Part shown: in pieces, positions 61,957-64,000 of the stretch
Numbering within the stretch: the stretch's first letter is position 1
How the letters are laid out: each line of letters opens with the position of its first letter
Source of the DNA: Acidovorax sp. NCPPB 4044
GTDB lineage: Bacteria > Pseudomonadota > Gammaproteobacteria > Burkholderiales > Burkholderiaceae_C
Assembly (NCBI RefSeq): GCF_028069655.1
Contig: NZ_JAMCOS010000001.1
Span: forward strand, 3,750,001-3,814,000
Direction of reading: 5' to 3'
Length of the DNA: 64,000 nucleotides
The notes under the pieces: model-generated
The model's input: only the letters and a program-made list of their open reading frames with translations
What the model was told of the DNA's origin: nothing
Database searches by the model: none
Program-made: the position numbers and the translations under genes

Positions 61957-62826
61957 CTACGCCCTGGGCAGCACGATGCGCACCTCGCACCCCTGCCCCT
62001 CGGCGGAGCCGCCCGGCGGTGCGGGCACGGCATCGATGCCGATCCGGCCGCCCATGCGCTCCACGTAGCGCCGCGCGCGCACGAGGCCCAGGCCCAGGCC
62101 CTTGAACTGGCTCACGGGGTGCAGGCGCTGGAAGACCCCGAAGAGCTGGTCCGCCCGCGCCGGCGCAAAGCCGACGCCGTTGTCGCGCACGCGGATTTCG
62201 GCCTGCCCGCCGGGCAGCGGCCGCGCCGCGAGCACGATGCGCGGATGCGCCACGGGGCGGGAGAACTTGAGCGCGTTGTCCAGCACGGCCAGCAGCACGT
62301 CGCCCAGCAGCGCCGGATCGGCCTGCACGGCGAGAGCCGTCCCGGCGCCCTTCGCGCCTTCCTCGCCCTCTTCACCAGGCCATCGCCACTGCACGGCGGC
62401 CGGCCATGCGGGAGCCCCGGGGTCCGGCGCGCCGCCTGCCGCTGCCGCTGCCGCTGCCGCTGCCGCTGCCGCTGCCGCAGCGATAGCGGCGGCAGCGGCC
62501 GACCGCAACGCGGCCTCGACCGGCACCGGCTGCGCCTGCAGCGGCACCAGCCCTGCGCGGCCCAGCACGATGAGGCCATCGATCATTTCGCCCAGCTGCT
62601 GCCCCGACTGCGCCATGGTGTCCAGGAACTCCAGCGCCTCGGCGTCGGCATTGCTTTCCGCCACCAGCTCGCGCACCAGCCGGCCATAGGCCAGGATGTG
62701 GCGCAGGGGCGCGCGCAGGTCGTGCGATACGGCGCGCAGGAAGGCTTCCTGCTCCTGCCGCACGGACTGCAGTTCGGCGCGCAGTTGCGCGGCGTCGAGG
62801 CCAGGATCCGGGTCGCCCGTGGACAT
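61957..62826 (-). CDS. Small sensor histidine kinase with polyalanine tract
   Basis: A 289-residue protein with HisKA (FLRAVSHDLRAPLRHILAYGR, with the phospho-histidine in SHDLRAP) and HATPase motifs (LLAVLDNALKFSRPV, VRDNGVGFAPARADQLFG, GLGLGLVRARRYVER). It has no transmembrane segment or recognised sensor, so it is cytoplasmic and may take input from a partner. Between the two catalytic parts is a polyalanine tract encoded by repeated hexamers. The ATG at 62826 (MSTGDPDPG) is 17 bp downstream of the glmU stop, so the two may be co-transcribed. Confidence 0.88.
   Translation of the reverse strand: MSTGDPDPGLDAAQLRAELQSVRQEQEAFLRAVSHDLRAPLRHILAYGRLVRELVAESNADAEALEFLDTMAQSGQQLGEMIDGLIVLGRAGLVPLQAQPVPVEAALRSAAAAAIAAAAAAAAAAAAAAAGGAPDPGAPAWPAAVQWRWPGEEGEEGAKGAGTALAVQADPALLGDVLLAVLDNALKFSRPVAHPRIVLAARPLPGGQAEIRVRDNGVGFAPARADQLFGVFQRLHPVSQFKGLGLGLVRARRYVERMGGRIGIDAVPAPPGGSAEGQGCEVRIVLPRA
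62436..62477 (+). repeat. CTGCCG hexanucleotide microsatellite
   Basis: Seven perfect tandem CTGCCG units encode part of a ~15-alanine run in the sensor kinase (reading the minus strand). Because the unit is six bases, gain or loss of copies keeps the reading frame and changes only linker length. Confidence 0.9.
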
Positions 62827-62843
62827 GCGGTGCGCTCTCCGTG

Positions 62844-64000
62844 TCAGTTGGCGGGCTTGGCGCCCTTGGCGGGCCGCTTCCAGTGCTCGATGTTCACCTG
62901 CCGCCCGCGCGAGACGCTCAGCACGCCCGGCGGCGTGTTCTTGGTGATGGTGGAGCCGCCGCCCACGGTGCTGCCCGCGCCGATGGTCACCGGCGCCACC
63001 AGCACGCAGTTGCTGCCGATGTGCGCATCGGCCTCGATCACCGTGCGGTGCTTGTTCGCGCCGTCGTAGTTGGCGGTGATGCTGCCGGCGCCGTAGTTCA
63101 CGCGCTCGCCCACGGTGGCATCGCCCAGGTAGGCCAGGTGATTGGCCTTGGCGCCATCGGCCAGCTGCGAGTTCTTCACTTCCACGAAGTTGCCGATGTG
63201 CACTTCGCGGCCCAGTCGGGCGCCCGGGCGCAGGCGGGCGAACGGGCCGACCAGGGCGCCCTCGCCCACCTGCACGCCGGCCGGCTGCTCGCCGTCGATG
63301 TGGGTGTAGGGATGCACCACGGCACCCGCGGCGATGCGCGCGTTGGCGATGCTGCAGTGCGCGCCGATGCGCACGCCTTCGCCCAGCTCCACGCGGCCCG
63401 CGAAGATGCAGTTCACGTCGATGTCCACGTCCTGGCCGCACACCAGTTCGCCGGGCGCGCCGGTGCGCGGATCGTCGCGCAGGTCGAACCGCGCCGGATC
63501 GGCCAGGCGCACGCCCTGCTCCATGAGCGCGCGGGCCTGCGCCAGTTGGTGGGCCCGCTCCAGCTCGGCGAGCTGCAGCGGGCTGTTCACGCCGGCCACC
63601 TGCAGCGCGTCGGCGATGCGGTGCGCCACCACGGGCACGCCATCGGCCACGGCCATGGCGACGATGTCGGTCAGGTAGTACTCGCCCTGGGCGTTGTCGT
63701 TCGTCAGCCGCGCGAGCCAGCCGGCCAGCAGCCGCGCGGGCACGGCCATGATGCCGCTGTAGACCTCGTCGATCGCGCGCTGCGCGTCGGTGGCGTCCTT
63801 GTGCTCCACGATGCCGCGCACCGCGCCGTGGGCGTCGCGCACGATGCGGCCGTAGCCCGCCGGGTCCGGCAGCGTCACGGTGAGCAGCGCCAGTCGCTCG
63901 CCCGCGCCGGCAGCCACCAGGGCCTGCAGGGTTTCAGGGCGCGTGAGCGGCACGTCGCCCGACAGCACCACCACCGTGCCATCGCCCGCCAGGGCCGGCA
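62844..64000 (-). CDS. glmU: Bifunctional UDP-GlcNAc pyrophosphorylase/glucosamine-1-phosphate acetyltransferase (partial, 5' end outside window)
   Basis: Only the last ~385 residues are present; the start lies beyond the right edge. The pyrophosphorylase domain is visible from VVVLSGDVPLTRPE through VEHKDAT and the GEYYLTDIVAMA segment. The C-terminal acyltransferase is a left-handed beta-helix with hexapeptide repeats (GEGVRIGAHCSIANARIAAG; GDATVGERVNYGAGSITANYDGANK). It ends in VNIEHWKRPAKGAKPAN. It acts two steps after GlmS in UDP-GlcNAc synthesis. Confidence 0.95.
   Translation of the reverse strand, partial: PALAGDGTVVVLSGDVPLTRPETLQALVAAGAGERLALLTVTLPDPAGYGRIVRDAHGAVRGIVEHKDATDAQRAIDEVYSGIMAVPARLLAGWLARLTNDNAQGEYYLTDIVAMAVADGVPVVAHRIADALQVAGVNSPLQLAELERAHQLAQARALMEQGVRLADPARFDLRDDPRTGAPGELVCGQDVDIDVNCIFAGRVELGEGVRIGAHCSIANARIAAGAVVHPYTHIDGEQPAGVQVGEGALVGPFARLRPGARLGREVHIGNFVEVKNSQLADGAKANHLAYLGDATVGERVNYGAGSITANYDGANKHRTVIEADAHIGSNCVLVAPVTIGAGSTVGGGSTITKNTPPGVLSVSRGRQVNIEHWKRPAKGAKPAN

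Noticed and set aside
62436..62477. CRISPR-like tandem repeat
   Set aside because: The hexamers are contiguous without spacers; a microsatellite within a coding region.

Overview
The window reads as chromosomal DNA of a GC-rich beta-proteobacterium, most likely Comamonadaceae (Acidovorax/Paracidovorax type). This is an inference from overall base composition and codon use, the polyhydroxyalkanoate depolymerase, the NUDIX-type regulator beside a macrodomain gene, and the glmS/glmU neighbourhood. No rRNA, tRNA, CRISPR array or intact transposase gene was seen. Most genes sit in tight operons whose stop and start codons overlap by 4 bp (ATGA or GTGA).

Layout. 1-5.4 kb: a minus-strand signalling operon (hybrid histidine kinase, CheR, receiver-less CheB, response regulator running off the left edge). 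5.5-8.2 kb: a ParB-like protein and a diguanylate cyclase. 8.3-16.0 kb: an uptake operon with a small DUF2946-like protein, a TonB-dependent receptor, a peptide/nickel-type binding protein, two permeases, a 20-codon linking ORF and a fused double ATPase; a metallophore or small chelate is the likely cargo. 16.1-19.5 kb: a RecQ-family helicase and a haem-oxygenase-fold protein. 19.7-25.6 kb: a PaoABC-type molybdenum aldehyde oxidoreductase with XdhC and a divergent cytidylyltransferase-like gene. 25.7-38.2 kb: nitroreductase, NUDIX regulator/macrodomain pair, a 5'-nucleotidase with a 3' frameshift, an Rnk-like protein, a PHA depolymerase with its small partner, a UvrA-like ATPase, a CYTH-CHAD protein and a BrkB-family membrane protein.

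38.2-56.2 kb is the unusual part. Two coupled minus-strand genes encode a 1771-aa secreted, membrane-anchored, multi-domain surface protein and a 1085-aa secreted protein with a degenerate transglutaminase-like domain and a foreign, AT-rich, hydrophobic C-terminal tip. Downstream lie at least four partial, near-identical copies of pieces of the second gene. Two of them carry different AT-rich tips followed by small AT-rich genes placed like immunity genes, including a tandem paralogous pair. The cassettes are bounded by a recurring repeat and interrupted by two copies of a ~98-bp element with terminal inverted repeats. The whole looks like a polymorphic-toxin locus with a silent reservoir of exchangeable tips, built on a scaffold that shows neither Rhs/YD repeats nor CdiA features. 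An unrelated AT-rich, serine-rich ORF at 38.7-40.1 kb may be a secreted effector.

56.5-64 kb returns to core genes: a quinone-oxidoreductase-like enzyme divergent from its probable TetR regulator, glmS, an Lrp/AsnC regulator, an EamA transporter, a small sensor kinase containing a CTGCCG microsatellite, and the 3' part of glmU.
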